24,221 nucleotides of DNA from an uncultured Streptococcus sp. (GCF_938020365.1 NZ_CALIIB010000127.1:1-24221), one strand, 5' to 3'. Positions 14,470 through 21,798 are shown, counted from the first letter of the stretch. Program-made: numbers and translations. The notes: a model not told the origin generated them from the letters alone.

Positions 14470-15606
14470 ATGTCATACACAACAAGCAATGCCGAAGGCC
14501 CTGTGGATTTTATCAATACCTATGATCTGGAGCCCATGGCACAGCAAGTCATTCCTAAAGCTGCTTTTGGCTACATCGCGAGTGGAGCTGAGGACACGTT
14601 CACTTTACGCGAGAACATTCGAGCTTTTAACCATAAACTTATTGTTCCTCATACACTCTGTGATGTGGAAAACCCAAGCACTGAGATTGAATTTGCAGGA
14701 GAAAAACTGTCTTCACCGATTATCATGGCGCCTGTTGCAGCCCATAAATTAGCAAATGAACAGGGTGAAGTGGCTACTGCGCGTGGTGTACATGAGTTTG
14801 GCTCTCTTTATACAACCAGCTCCTACTCCACTGTTGATCTTCCAGAAATTTCTCAAGCCCTCCAAGGAACACCGCACTGGTTCCAATTTTACTTCAGTAA
14901 AGATGATGGCATTAACCGCCATATCATGGATCGTGTCAAGGCAGAAGGCTACACAGCCATTGTCTTAACTGCGGATGCGACTGTAGGAGGCAATCGTGAA
15001 GTTGATAAGCGCAATGGTTTTGTTTTCCCAGTTGGCATGCCTATCGTTGAAGAATACTTACCCGAAGGTGCTGGTAAGTCCATGGACTTTGTCTACAAAT
15101 CAGCTAAACAACGCCTGTCTCCACGAGATGTAGAATTTATCGCTGAATACTCAGGGCTCCCTGTGTATGTCAAAGGCCCTCAATGCCGTGAAGATGTCGA
15201 ACGTTCGCTTGCCGCAGGTGCTTCTGGAATCTGGGTAACCAACCACGGTGGCCGCCAAATCGACGGGGGACCAGCTGCCTTTGACTCGCTTCAAGAAGTC
15301 GCTGAAGCAGTTGATAAACGTGTGCCGATTGTCTTTGACTCTGGTATTCGCCGTGGCCAACACGTCTTTAAGGCCTTGGCTTCAGGAGCAGACTTGGTAG
15401 CCATTGGACGTCCTGTCATTTATGGTTTGGCTCTTGGTGGTAGCGTTGGTGTTCGACAAGTCTTTGAACACCTAAATGCTGAACTAAAAACCGTCATGCA
15501 ACTATCTGGAACTCAGACCATCGAAGATGTCAAACACTTCAAACTACGCCACAATCCATACAACCCAACCTTCCCAGTTGACCCTCGTGATTTGAAATTG
15601 TATTGA
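14470..15606 (+). CDS. lctO: Lactate oxidase (FMN-dependent), H2O2-forming
   Basis: LctO turns L-lactate and O2 into pyruvate and H2O2, in the cytoplasm. The 378-aa protein is a full-length FMN-dependent alpha-hydroxy acid dehydrogenase. Likely active-site residues by homology with Aerococcus lactate oxidase are Tyr35, Tyr141 (FQFYF), Asp169, Arg176, Lys235, the catalytic His259 and Arg262 (NHGGRQ), and the phosphate-binding DSGIRRG (290-296). AAGGAGG precedes the ATG by 7 bases. It is a single gene with a cre palindrome in its leader and a strong terminator. In oral streptococci, LctO works with pyruvate oxidase to release peroxide that inhibits competitors. Nothing looks damaged. Confidence 0.95.
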   Translation: MSYTTSNAEGPVDFINTYDLEPMAQQVIPKAAFGYIASGAEDTFTLRENIRAFNHKLIVPHTLCDVENPSTEIEFAGEKLSSPIIMAPVAAHKLANEQGEVATARGVHEFGSLYTTSSYSTVDLPEISQALQGTPHWFQFYFSKDDGINRHIMDRVKAEGYTAIVLTADATVGGNREVDKRNGFVFPVGMPIVEEYLPEGAGKSMDFVYKSAKQRLSPRDVEFIAEYSGLPVYVKGPQCREDVERSLAAGASGIWVTNHGGRQIDGGPAAFDSLQEVAEAVDKRVPIVFDSGIRRGQHVFKALASGADLVAIGRPVIYGLALGGSVGVRQVFEHLNAELKTVMQLSGTQTIEDVKHFKLRHNPYNPTFPVDPRDLKLY

Positions 15607-15628
15607 TAAATAAAGCAGATTTATAATG

Positions 15629-15683
15629 AAAAACCACACCCCAAAAGTTAGACATAAAATCTAACGATTGGGGTGTGGTTTTT
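15629..15683 (+). terminator. Bidirectional terminator between lctO and higBA
   Basis: AAAAACCACACCCCAA pairs with TTGGGGTGTGGTTTTT, and an inner GTTAGA/TCTAAC stem extends it. The stem ends in A runs on one side and T runs on the other, so it can work in both directions and would also end the converging higBA transcript. Confidence 0.9.
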
Positions 15684-15778
15684 AATCAGAGTGTATCTAT
15701 GCTGGCTCTATGGCATGGATTAGACAAAGCCTCTGGTAAGTTTGAATTGTTTCTCTAATATTTATTTCTTACTTTCTA

Positions 15779-16072
15779 TTAAGCCTTTTCTTGCTCTAAT
15801 GGGACGACGACTAGGGTCTTGCCAAGGCTTGCTAATACTTTCAATACCGTATCCAATTGAGGGTTGGTCTTTCCTGTCTCCATTCGAGCGATGACAGGTT
15901 GACTGACCCCACTGAGTTCTTCAAGCTTCTTTTGGCTAATGCCTTTTTCATGTCTGGCCTCGATCAGCTCTGTCATAATCGCTACCCGCAGATCACTTTC
16001 TAGGATTTCTTCCTTGGTGAAAAGCTCTGCTCTTGCTTCTTTCCAATTACTACCGATGGCACTATTCTTCAT
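15779..16072 (-). CDS. higA: HigA-type antitoxin (XRE family)
   Basis: The 97-aa protein has a helix-turn-helix of the XRE type at about 45-65 (ISQKKLEELSGVSQPVIARME), followed by GKTNPQLDTVLKVLASLGKTL. It should bind and silence the HigB toxin and repress its own promoter. It is the second gene and overlaps higB by 11 bp, the reversed (toxin first) order typical of higBA. It closely recalls the pneumococcal HigA protein as I remember it. A likely operator is the inverted repeat at 16489-16505. Confidence 0.92.
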   Translation of the reverse strand: MKNSAIGSNWKEARAELFTKEEILESDLRVAIMTELIEARHEKGISQKKLEELSGVSQPVIARMETGKTNPQLDTVLKVLASLGKTLVVVPLEQEKA

Positions 16073-16427
16073 CTTTTAGCCCTCTTTCTTTCAAATCTTG
16101 CAACTCTCGTTTGGCTTTCTCAATTTCCCGTCTAGGTGTCTTCTGCGTCTTTTTAACAAAATGATGCAGTAAGACAAAGCTTCCATCTATCCAAGCCACA
16201 AACAAAACCCGATCCCGTAAGGGTCGTAATTCCCAAATCTCTGCCTCTAGATGCTTGATGTAGGGCTCACCGGCACGAGTTCCCTGTTGACTCAAGAGCT
16301 CGATATAGTCATTGAGCTTATTGAGTTTGATCCGGCTATCCTTGCTGTTGCGACTAGCCAGCTCCTTCATATAGTCCAAAACTGGTTGATTCCCATGTTT
16401 ATCTTTATAAAAATAAATAGTGTGCAC
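16062..16427 (-). CDS. higB: HigB-type toxin (RelE/Gp49 superfamily)
   Basis: The 121-aa toxin of the phage-derived Gp49-like/HigB group (RelE fold) probably cuts mRNA on the ribosome. Seen in the sequence: the start MHTIYFYKDKHGNQPVLDYM, the GEPYIKHLEAEIWELRPLRDRVLFVAW core and the FVLLHHFVKKTQKTP strand with basic residues. The start is GTG (16427) with GAGG 7 bases upstream; TTTACT-N17-TATAAT lies just before. It is intact and paired with higA. Confidence 0.92.
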   Translation of the reverse strand: MHTIYFYKDKHGNQPVLDYMKELASRNSKDSRIKLNKLNDYIELLSQQGTRAGEPYIKHLEAEIWELRPLRDRVLFVAWIDGSFVLLHHFVKKTQKTPRREIEKAKRELQDLKERGLKDEE

Positions 16428-16449
16428 AAAGCATCCTCTTTTCGAATTT

Positions 16450-16478
16450 ATTATAACTCAAAAGCTATCGAAAGTAAA
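16450..16478 (-). promoter_or_regulatory. Promoter of higBA
   Basis: TTTACT (16478-16473), 17 bases, TATAAT (16455-16450) on the minus strand. Confidence 0.75.
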
Positions 16479-16488
16479 TACTTTTAAG

Positions 16489-16505
16489 TTATCAAATACT
16501 GATAA
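16489..16505. promoter_or_regulatory. Inverted repeat upstream of higBA, candidate HigA operator
   Basis: TTATCA-AATAC-TGATAA, a perfect 6+5+6 inverted repeat about 10 bp upstream of the -35. XRE antitoxins often bind such sites. No second copy was found at the promoter itself. Confidence 0.4.
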
Positions 16506-16532
16506 GTCCCCTTAGAAATATTCAAAAGGGAC

Positions 16533-16771
16533 TCATTTATATAATTCGAAAATAGCGCCCTTATTGGTGCCAATGAGGACAGTTTTTATCTTTGTGAGAA
16601 CTAATAAGATTAGCAAGGTTAGCGAAATAGACAACTATGCTTTGTAACCATATTTTATCAATACTTTTGTTTTAAACCTATGATCAAAAATCATAACTTC
16701 CGATTCGGTATAACTGCAATAGCAATACCCTTATAATCTTCAAAAGAACCTATAAAAACTAATTCTTCTTT
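16533..16771 (-). pseudogene. Possible decayed gene remnant
   Basis: No intact gene lies here, but three short open pieces on the minus strand line up like one broken reading. The first reads KEELVFIGSFEDYKGIAIAV, then IPNRK; after a frame change comes MIFDHRFKTKVLIKYGYKA; then, past an in-frame TAG, LSISLTLLILLVLTKIKTVL with IGTNKGAIFELYK before a TGA at 16535-16533. The pieces look protein-like (the last one as a membrane helix) and are in order. I do not recognise a parent gene. The reading could be chance in AT-rich DNA. Confidence 0.3.
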
Positions 16772-16772
16772 T

Positions 16773-16792
16773 CAAGAAACTATAGTCTCTTG
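16773..16792. other. 20-bp near-perfect palindrome
   Basis: CAAGAAACTATAGTCTCTTG is self-complementary apart from one mismatched pair. It lies between the decayed remnant and the 42-bp repeats. Its role is unknown; it could be a protein site or the edge of an inserted segment. Confidence 0.4.
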
Positions 16793-16877
16793 AGAGACCC
16801 TCATCTGGCACTTGTTTTTGACGACTAATGACCAAGGGGCGATGGAACTTATAACTAGAAATGAAAAGAGCCTTCTA

Positions 16878-17018
16878 GGCCTAGATTGCAATGATTCTAT
16901 AGGAAAAATAACCAGCCGAGGTCTAAGTTGCCATGATTCTATAGGAAAAGTAGCCAGCCGAGGCTTAGATTGCTATGATTCTATAGGAAAAGTGGCCGGC
17001 CGAGGCCTAGGTCACTAT
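16878..17018 (+). repeat. Three tandem 42-bp repeats plus a partial fourth
   Basis: Units lie at 16878-16919, 16920-16961 and 16962-17003, with about 15 bases of a fourth. The core GATTCTATAGGAAAA is identical in all three. The unit is 14 codons long, and an open frame (16812-17045, TTG start, no good SD) would read GLDCxDSIGKVxxR per unit. Of nine variable columns among the units, six fall at first codon positions, one at second and two at third, which is not the pattern of a selected protein. I therefore list it as a repeat and not as a gene. The third unit ends in a GC-rich GGCCGGCC stretch. No spacer-like variation suggests CRISPR. Confidence 0.85.
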
Positions 17019-17091
17019 AAAACTTCATTAAAGACTAATAACTAAGATATCGAGTAGCTTGATTTCAACTCAACGGATACACCTCAGAGGT

Positions 17092-17937
17092 TTAAAAATC
17101 CATCCCATCTGGATTAGGTGCTCCGCCTTCCAAACCGCTGATATTTTTGAGAATCTCTAACTCAGCAGGACTCAGTTCGATGTCAAAGCAGTCTAGATTG
17201 CTAGCAATCCGACTCGGAGTGACTGACTTAGGCAGGGGTAGGAAGCCTTCTTGTAGGCTCCAAGCTAGAGCGATTTGGGCAATAGTATTGCCATACTTGT
17301 CCGCCATAGCTTGCACAGCTGGATTTTGGAAGAGCTCGCCTTGCCCAAAAGGTCCCCAAGCTTCCAGTAGGATATCATGGGCACGGCAGAAGTCCACCGC
17401 CTCTGTCTGATAGACACCTGGTGCTAGGCGGATTTGATTGACAGCCGGAGTGACACGCGCTGTTTCCAGCAGAGCTTCTAGGTGATGAGGCAGGAAATTG
17501 CTGACGCCGATCGCTCGGATCTTACCAGCTTGGTAGAGGTCCTCCATGGCTCGCCAAACTTCTGCATTGCGCTTTTGCCAAGCTCCATCTTCTCGTAAAG
17601 GCTTAGGATTTGGCCAGTGGATAAGGTAGAGATCCAGATAACCCAGCCCCAACCGCTTCATAGAGCTGTCAAAGGCTTCTAAAGCCTCTTCATAGGTATG
17701 CTTGCTATTCCAGAGCTTGGTTGTGATGAAGAGCTCCTCACGCGGAATGCCACTGTCTTTAATCGCTCGACCGATACTCTCCTCATTCTTGTAGATAGCT
17801 GCCGTATCAATGTGGCGATAGCCAGCCTTAAGGGCGGCCAAGACTGCCTGATAAGCCTCTTCTCCGTCCTGAGCCTTCCAAGTACCAAAGCCCAAGGCTG
17901 GAATCTTGACGCCATTGTTAAGAGTATAATTTTGCAT
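17092..17937 (-). CDS. Aldo/keto reductase
   Basis: This 281-aa NADPH-dependent reductase belongs to the 2,5-diketo-D-gluconate reductase-like (AKR5) group. The catalytic four are Asp44, Tyr49, Lys74 and His107 (HIDTAAIY, TTKLWN, LIHWP). The NADPH-binding part near the C-terminus includes LPKSVTPSRIASNLDCFDIEL. Family members reduce methylglyoxal and other small aldehydes; the true substrate is unknown. AAGGAG lies 8 bases before the ATG. It follows a 62-aa membrane protein gene by 11 bp and shares its promoter at 18165-18173. No clear terminator follows; a weak hairpin (ACCT/AGGT) near 17080 is unconvincing. Confidence 0.93.
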   Translation of the reverse strand: MQNYTLNNGVKIPALGFGTWKAQDGEEAYQAVLAALKAGYRHIDTAAIYKNEESIGRAIKDSGIPREELFITTKLWNSKHTYEEALEAFDSSMKRLGLGYLDLYLIHWPNPKPLREDGAWQKRNAEVWRAMEDLYQAGKIRAIGVSNFLPHHLEALLETARVTPAVNQIRLAPGVYQTEAVDFCRAHDILLEAWGPFGQGELFQNPAVQAMADKYGNTIAQIALAWSLQEGFLPLPKSVTPSRIASNLDCFDIELSPAELEILKNISGLEGGAPNPDGMDF

Positions 17938-17948
17938 GTCTGTTCTCC

Positions 17949-18137
17949 TTATTTTTTCTTTCTTTTGGCTAATTTTGGCTTAAAGATATTTTCCTTGGTT
18001 GGAGCCATGCCTCGGCTGAAAAAGCTGTAAATGATAAAGGCCAACCCAGCAATAAATATCAAGAAACGATGCAATAGCAATCCAAAGAAGAGGAACACCA
18101 AGCCCATTCCCATAAATTTATAATCAATCTTTTTCAT
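17949..18137 (-). CDS. Small membrane protein of unknown function (62 aa)
   Basis: The product begins MKKIDYKFMGMG and carries one or two hydrophobic stretches (about residues 8-37), then a basic tail (KPKLAKRKKK). I do not recognise it. I chose the ATG at 18137, with GAGGAGG just before it; a longer frame to 18203 would run through the promoter (TATAAT at 18170-18165) and is not credible. It is the first gene of a two-gene unit with the aldo/keto reductase. Nothing in the sequence links the two jobs. Confidence 0.8.
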   Translation of the reverse strand: MKKIDYKFMGMGLVFLFFGLLLHRFLIFIAGLAFIIYSFFSRGMAPTKENIFKPKLAKRKKK

Positions 18138-18164
18138 CCTGTCCTCCTCATCTGTAATAACCCT

Positions 18165-18173
18165 ATTATAACA
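18165..18173 (-). promoter_or_regulatory. Extended -10 promoter of the small membrane protein/AKR unit
   Basis: The minus strand reads TGTTATAAT, with a poor -35 (TTTCTC at 17 bases). Confidence 0.65.
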
Positions 18174-18306
18174 TCTTCTCTTCCTTTGAGAAAGCCCTAC
18201 CATCTGTTAAGAAAAATATCTCAGAGACTTTCTAGTTGCGCTAACCATTCTAGCTTTGCCCAAGTCCCTCAAGAAAATCCTAGGGACAAAGCAGCAGCTC
18301 CACATT

Positions 18307-18332
18307 AAAAAGGACAGGTTACCCCATCCTTT
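18307..18332 (-). terminator. Terminator of nagA
   Basis: A 10-bp stem (AAAGGATGGG/CCTGTCCTTT, two G-T pairs) with a GTAA tetraloop is followed by TTTTTAAT on the minus strand. It starts 22 bp past the stop codon. Confidence 0.85.
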
Positions 18333-18354
18333 CTAAAAATATAAGGAGACTCAA

Positions 18355-19521
18355 TTAAAGAATACTGGAGGCAGCTTCAAAGCGCTTTTCACCATCCAGA
18401 TAAGTAGCAACCAGCTCCAAATCCTTGTCCAGCACGATAAAGTCGGCATCGTAGCCTTCCTTGATCTGGCCACAGACATCGTCAATGTGGACGGATTTTG
18501 CTGGGATGAGACTGGCCATCATAACTGCTTGGTGAGGATTTGCGATGCCCCACTCAACCACATTTTTGAGGCCGTCTTTGAGCTGCAGGATTGATCCTGC
18601 CAAGTTGCCAGTCGATTTGAGACGAGCTGTGCCATTGGCTACCACTACTGGAAATTCTCCCAGCATATAGTCGCCGTCTTCCAGCCCACCTGCAGTCATA
18701 CAGTCTGTGATGAGGGCTACATGTTCATGGCCCTTTTGCTTAAGCAAAATATCACAGGCCTTGGGATCTACGTGGTGACCATCACAAATCAACTCTGCGT
18801 AAGTGTGAGGTAACTCGTACATAGCCCCAACCATACCTAGCTCACGGTGGGTCAAGCCCCGCATACCATTGTAGGCATGTACCCAGACACTGGCTCCTGC
18901 TTCTACTGCTGCCTTGGCTTCGTCATAGGTCGCATCAGAGTGCCCCAAAGCGACTGTCACACCTTCATCAGTGATGGTGCGGACAAATTCTTCCACGCCA
19001 TCACGCTCAGGTGCCAAAGCAATTTTATTTAGCAGGCCATTGGCTGCCTTTTGCCAAGCACGAAATTCATCCATACGAGGGTCCTTCATGTAGGCTGGGT
19101 TTTGGGCACCCTTGTACTTTTCAGTGAAGTAAGGCCCTTCAAAGTAGAGACCGCGAATCTTGGCACCACTTGCTTCTTGATAGCGCGCACCGATATTTTC
19201 TGTCACAGCCAAGAGTTGCTCGTAAGATGATGTCAGCGTAGTCGGCAAGAAACTGGTCACCCCAGTCGTCAAAAGTCCTTCACTCATGGTATGAAGAGTA
19301 CCTTCGATGTTATTGTCCATGACATCGACTCCACCAAAACCATGGATATGGGTGTCCACTAGACCCGGTGCGACAGAGTAGCCTGTGTAATCCACCACTT
19401 CCGCATCCGCAGGGACTTCCTGTACTAATTTTCCAAATTTTCCATCAATCACTTCTAAAAATCCACCCTTGCGAATTCCTTGAGGATAGAAGAACTGATC
19501 GGCTTTTATATATTTAGGCAT
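18355..19521 (-). CDS. nagA: NagA, N-acetylglucosamine-6-phosphate deacetylase
   Basis: NagA removes acetate from GlcNAc-6-phosphate to give glucosamine-6-phosphate, feeding amino sugars into glycolysis or wall synthesis. The 388-aa protein is an amidohydrolase: HIH (58-60) in VDTHIHG, metal ligands Glu128 (YFEGPY), His194 (LGHSDA) and His215 (HAYNGM), substrate contact His249 (CDGHH) and catalytic Asp273 (ITDCMTAGG). In the last motif Cys follows the Asp where I more often recall Ala. AGGAGG precedes the ATG. It is a single gene; the promoter carries cre-like and NagR-like sites. Confidence 0.95.
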   Translation of the reverse strand: MPKYIKADQFFYPQGIRKGGFLEVIDGKFGKLVQEVPADAEVVDYTGYSVAPGLVDTHIHGFGGVDVMDNNIEGTLHTMSEGLLTTGVTSFLPTTLTSSYEQLLAVTENIGARYQEASGAKIRGLYFEGPYFTEKYKGAQNPAYMKDPRMDEFRAWQKAANGLLNKIALAPERDGVEEFVRTITDEGVTVALGHSDATYDEAKAAVEAGASVWVHAYNGMRGLTHRELGMVGAMYELPHTYAELICDGHHVDPKACDILLKQKGHEHVALITDCMTAGGLEDGDYMLGEFPVVVANGTARLKSTGNLAGSILQLKDGLKNVVEWGIANPHQAVMMASLIPAKSVHIDDVCGQIKEGYDADFIVLDKDLELVATYLDGEKRFEAASSIL

Positions 19522-19557
19522 CTGACTGCCTCCTCTTGTTCTATTTCTATTGACTCT

Positions 19558-19586
19558 ATTATAACGCTTTCTATTTTATTTGTAAA
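19558..19586 (-). promoter_or_regulatory. nagA promoter with overlapping cre-like site
   Basis: TTTACA (19586-19581), 17 bases, TATAAT (19563-19558). The stretch TAGAAAGCGTTATAAT (19573-19558) fits the cre consensus with two mismatches and covers the -10, so CcpA could block it. The promoter is firm, the cre moderate. Confidence 0.7.
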
Positions 19587-19598
19587 TGGTCTATACCT
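19587..19598. promoter_or_regulatory. Candidate NagR (dre-like) operator at nagA
   Basis: TGGTCTATACCT, with the imperfect palindrome GGTCTATACC, touches the -35 on its upstream side. It resembles the GGTCTAGACC core bound by NagR/YvoA (GntR family), which represses nagA in Bacillus and streptococci. Eight of ten core bases are symmetric. Confidence 0.45.
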
Positions 19599-19639
19599 CT
19601 TTTTTGAAAAAATTTATTATATTATTTAAATCAAGAAAA

Positions 19640-19813
19640 GAGAGTGGAACAGAAATCGGGAATTCGTTAGAATTCGATTTCGTCGTCCCACCTCCGCACA
19701 GTTGAGTAGGGCTGTAAAAGCTGATGAAATCAGCGTAGTAGAGCCCACTCAACCACTGCGTCTTGCTCGACAATCCAAAGACAGAAAGAGGCTAGGACTT
19801 TTGTCCCAGCCTC
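19640..19813. repeat. Structured intergenic repeat, copy 2 (about 174 bp)
   Basis: This is the second copy of the element at 5435-5609, in the same orientation, with the same internal inverted repeats. It differs at about six positions over the first 145 bases. Next to the end hairpin the sequence is different and one base shorter, yet still self-complementary. It lies between nagA and the phosphate transporter gene, and its end hairpin touches the stop codon of the latter. Confidence 0.85.
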
Positions 19814-19821
19814 TTTCTGTC
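19780..19821 (-). terminator. 19-bp hairpin at the end of the Na+/Pi cotransporter gene
   Basis: GACAGAAAGAGGCTAGGAC pairs with the 19 bases at 19803-19821 around a TTTT loop (one mismatch), directly after the TAA (19824-19822). No T run follows on the minus strand, so it may stabilise the mRNA end as much as terminate. Confidence 0.55.
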
Positions 19822-21453
19822 TTAAATTTGTTCCATTTGTACTTTCTCAGCCAAATTCATGGCGTGGTCAGCAACTCTGGTATAGTGGGAAATAATATCG
19901 ATGAAGTTGACCCCAGCCTGAGGCGTACATTCTCCCTTGTTGAGACGGGCAATGTGGGTCTTGCGCAGGCTACGTTCTAGCTTGTCAATAGCTGCATGCT
20001 TGGCTTCTAAGGTGTTGGCCAACTCCACATCATTTGTTTCCACAGAAGTCAAAGCTTCTTTGATAAAGTCCAAGGTCAGTTGATAAATGTTTTCCAACTC
20101 TGCCAAGGCAGCTGGCGAAAATTCCACTTTCTTGCGGTGCAAGTAGTCTGTCAAATTCAGCAAAGCTTCTGAGTGGTCGCCGATTCTCTCCAAATCACGG
20201 CTAGAGTCCAGAATGCTAGTCAAGACTTCACTCTCTTTTGGATTGAGCTGCTGACCAGATAGGACAATCAGATAGCGAGTCAATTCATCATCAATAGCGT
20301 TGATGGCTTCCTCAGTCTTATGACCCTTCTCAGCTGATTTTTCTTCGTAGTTAATAATATAATCATAGGCCAATTCGAAAGATTTAGCCGCATAGCCACC
20401 CAAGTGAAGGAGTTCCTTTTTAGCATTTCCCAAAGCCAGTGATGGCGCTTGGTCAATCAAAATCGTATCAAGGTAAAGAGATTCGTATTTAACAGTTTCA
20501 TCTTCACCCGGAATCAACTTGGTAACCAAATATGCTAAAAAGCCAATAAAAGGAAACTGGATAATGGTATTGGTAATATTAAAAGTTCCGTGGGCAAAGG
20601 CAATGGTCATTTCTGGTGACAAATGCAAGGCTGTCTCAAACCACTGAATCAGCGATGTAAAAGGCAACAAGAAAATCATACAGATGATTGTCCCCAAAAC
20701 GTTAAAGGCCACATGGGCTCCAGCAACACGCTTGGCTGCGATATTAGCACCCAAGGAAGCGATGATCGCTGTAATCGTCGTTCCGATATTGTCACCGAAG
20801 AGGACAGGCAAGGCTCCATGCAAATCAATGAGATTGCTGGCATAGAGATTTTGTAGAATACCAATAGTCGCTGATGATGCCTGGATGAGCAAGGTCAAAC
20901 CCGTTCCGACAAAGACACCTAAGACTGGATTTTTACTCAGCTGAACCATATAGTCGCGAAAGACTTGCAGATCTTTAAGTGGCTCCATGGCTCCACTCAT
21001 GAGATTGAGGGCAAAAAAGATCCCGCCAACACCAAAGAAGATGCGCCCGATATTGTTAACAGAGCGATTTTTGGTGAAAAAGAGGCAAACCGCACCGATA
21101 AAGAGCAGGGGAAGTGCATAATCACCCAACTTAAAACCAATGATGAAGGAAGTCACGGTCGTACCAATATTGGCCCCCATGACAATCCCGATAGCCTGAC
21201 GCAGGGTCAACAGCCCCGCACTAACCAGACCAACTGTAATCACCGTCACACCTGAACTAGACTGGATCAGGGCTGTCATCCCAATCCCAACTAGCACACC
21301 TAAAAAAGGATTGCTCGTGTACTTATCAATGAAATAGCGCAGTCGGTCTCCCGCTGCCTGCTGCAAGCCGTCCCCCATCATACGAATACTATACAGGAAC
21401 AGCCCCAAGCCTCCTAAAAAGCTAAATATAATTTCTTGCCAATTAATGGACAT
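19822..21453 (-). CDS. Na+/phosphate cotransporter (NptA/YjbB type) with PhoU-like tail
   Basis: This 543-aa membrane protein imports phosphate with sodium. The N-terminal 310 residues hold two inverted Na/Pi-cotransporter repeats marked by QSSS (64-67, GMTALIQSSSGVT) and QASSA (191-195, LLIQASSAT), with GANIGTT (93-99) and GDNIGTT as further paired motifs. From about 340 to the end is a helical PhoU-like region (EKSAEKGHKTEEAINAIDDE; ILDSSRDLERIGDHSEALL; YTRVADHAMNLAEKV), probably regulatory. GGAGG lies 7 bases before the ATG. It is a single gene with a clear promoter at 21497-21525; repeat copy 2 follows its stop codon. Confidence 0.93.
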   Translation of the reverse strand: MSINWQEIIFSFLGGLGLFLYSIRMMGDGLQQAAGDRLRYFIDKYTSNPFLGVLVGIGMTALIQSSSGVTVITVGLVSAGLLTLRQAIGIVMGANIGTTVTSFIIGFKLGDYALPLLFIGAVCLFFTKNRSVNNIGRIFFGVGGIFFALNLMSGAMEPLKDLQVFRDYMVQLSKNPVLGVFVGTGLTLLIQASSATIGILQNLYASNLIDLHGALPVLFGDNIGTTITAIIASLGANIAAKRVAGAHVAFNVLGTIICMIFLLPFTSLIQWFETALHLSPEMTIAFAHGTFNITNTIIQFPFIGFLAYLVTKLIPGEDETVKYESLYLDTILIDQAPSLALGNAKKELLHLGGYAAKSFELAYDYIINYEEKSAEKGHKTEEAINAIDDELTRYLIVLSGQQLNPKESEVLTSILDSSRDLERIGDHSEALLNLTDYLHRKKVEFSPAALAELENIYQLTLDFIKEALTSVETNDVELANTLEAKHAAIDKLERSLRKTHIARLNKGECTPQAGVNFIDIISHYTRVADHAMNLAEKVQMEQI

Positions 21454-21496
21454 TTCTTTTCCTCCGAAAAATAAATAGCGGATAATCTCCTATACT

Positions 21497-21525
21497 ATTT
21501 TAAAACATCCAGCCTAATCTCACAA
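21497..21525 (-). promoter_or_regulatory. Promoter of the Na+/Pi cotransporter gene
   Basis: TTGTGA (21525-21520), 17 bases, TAAAAT (21502-21497) on the minus strand. Confidence 0.65.
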
Positions 21526-21764
21526 GCCTTTTCTAAAAAAGAATTGAATTATTTTTGCTCATTTTGAAACTTTTATTTTCTTCATACTCAAGAGCAAACT
21601 AGAACAGACGGCAAGGCCCTCTCACGACAAGAAAAGACAAGCAGGAAGAGCTAAATTTCAAAATATTTAGCTTCATTCACCGCTTTCTAGTCTCAGGCTT
21701 AAAACATCTGAATTGCTCAGTTTATCTTTTATCTCAGCACAACTCACATTCGCATGCAAAGAGC
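21526..21764. other. Gene-free stretch with one hairpin
   Basis: I see no gene here. One feature is the 8-bp inverted repeat AGCTAAAT (21649-21656)/ATTTAGCT (21665-21672) with an 8-base loop. A short piece at 21586-21602 (TACTCAAGAGCAAACTA) recalls the first bases of the pneumococcal BOX A element, but the rest does not continue as BOX. Confidence 0.5.
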
Positions 21765-21798
21765 AAAAATCCCAGATAGCTATAGGCTATCTGGGATT
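21765..21798 (-). terminator. Terminator of the SRR glycoprotein gene
   Basis: A perfect 13-bp stem (AATCCCAGATAGC/GCTATCTGGGATT) with a 5-base loop is followed by a short T run on the minus strand. It lies about 49 bp past the stop codon. Confidence 0.9.

Noticed and set aside
16505..16533. Hairpin AGTCCC/GGGACT as a terminator.
   Set aside because: Only six sure pairs, no T run, and no gene that needs it in the right direction.
16878..17018. CRISPR array.
   Set aside because: The repeats are directly head to tail with no variable spacers, and no cas gene is nearby.
16812..17045. A 77-codon frame through the 42-bp repeats as a protein gene.
   Set aside because: TTG start, no SD at a workable distance, and unit differences mostly at first codon positions. 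Kept only as a repeat.
21586..21602. A BOX element start.
   Set aside because: Only about 17 bases recall BOX A; no boxB or boxC and no overall fold follow.
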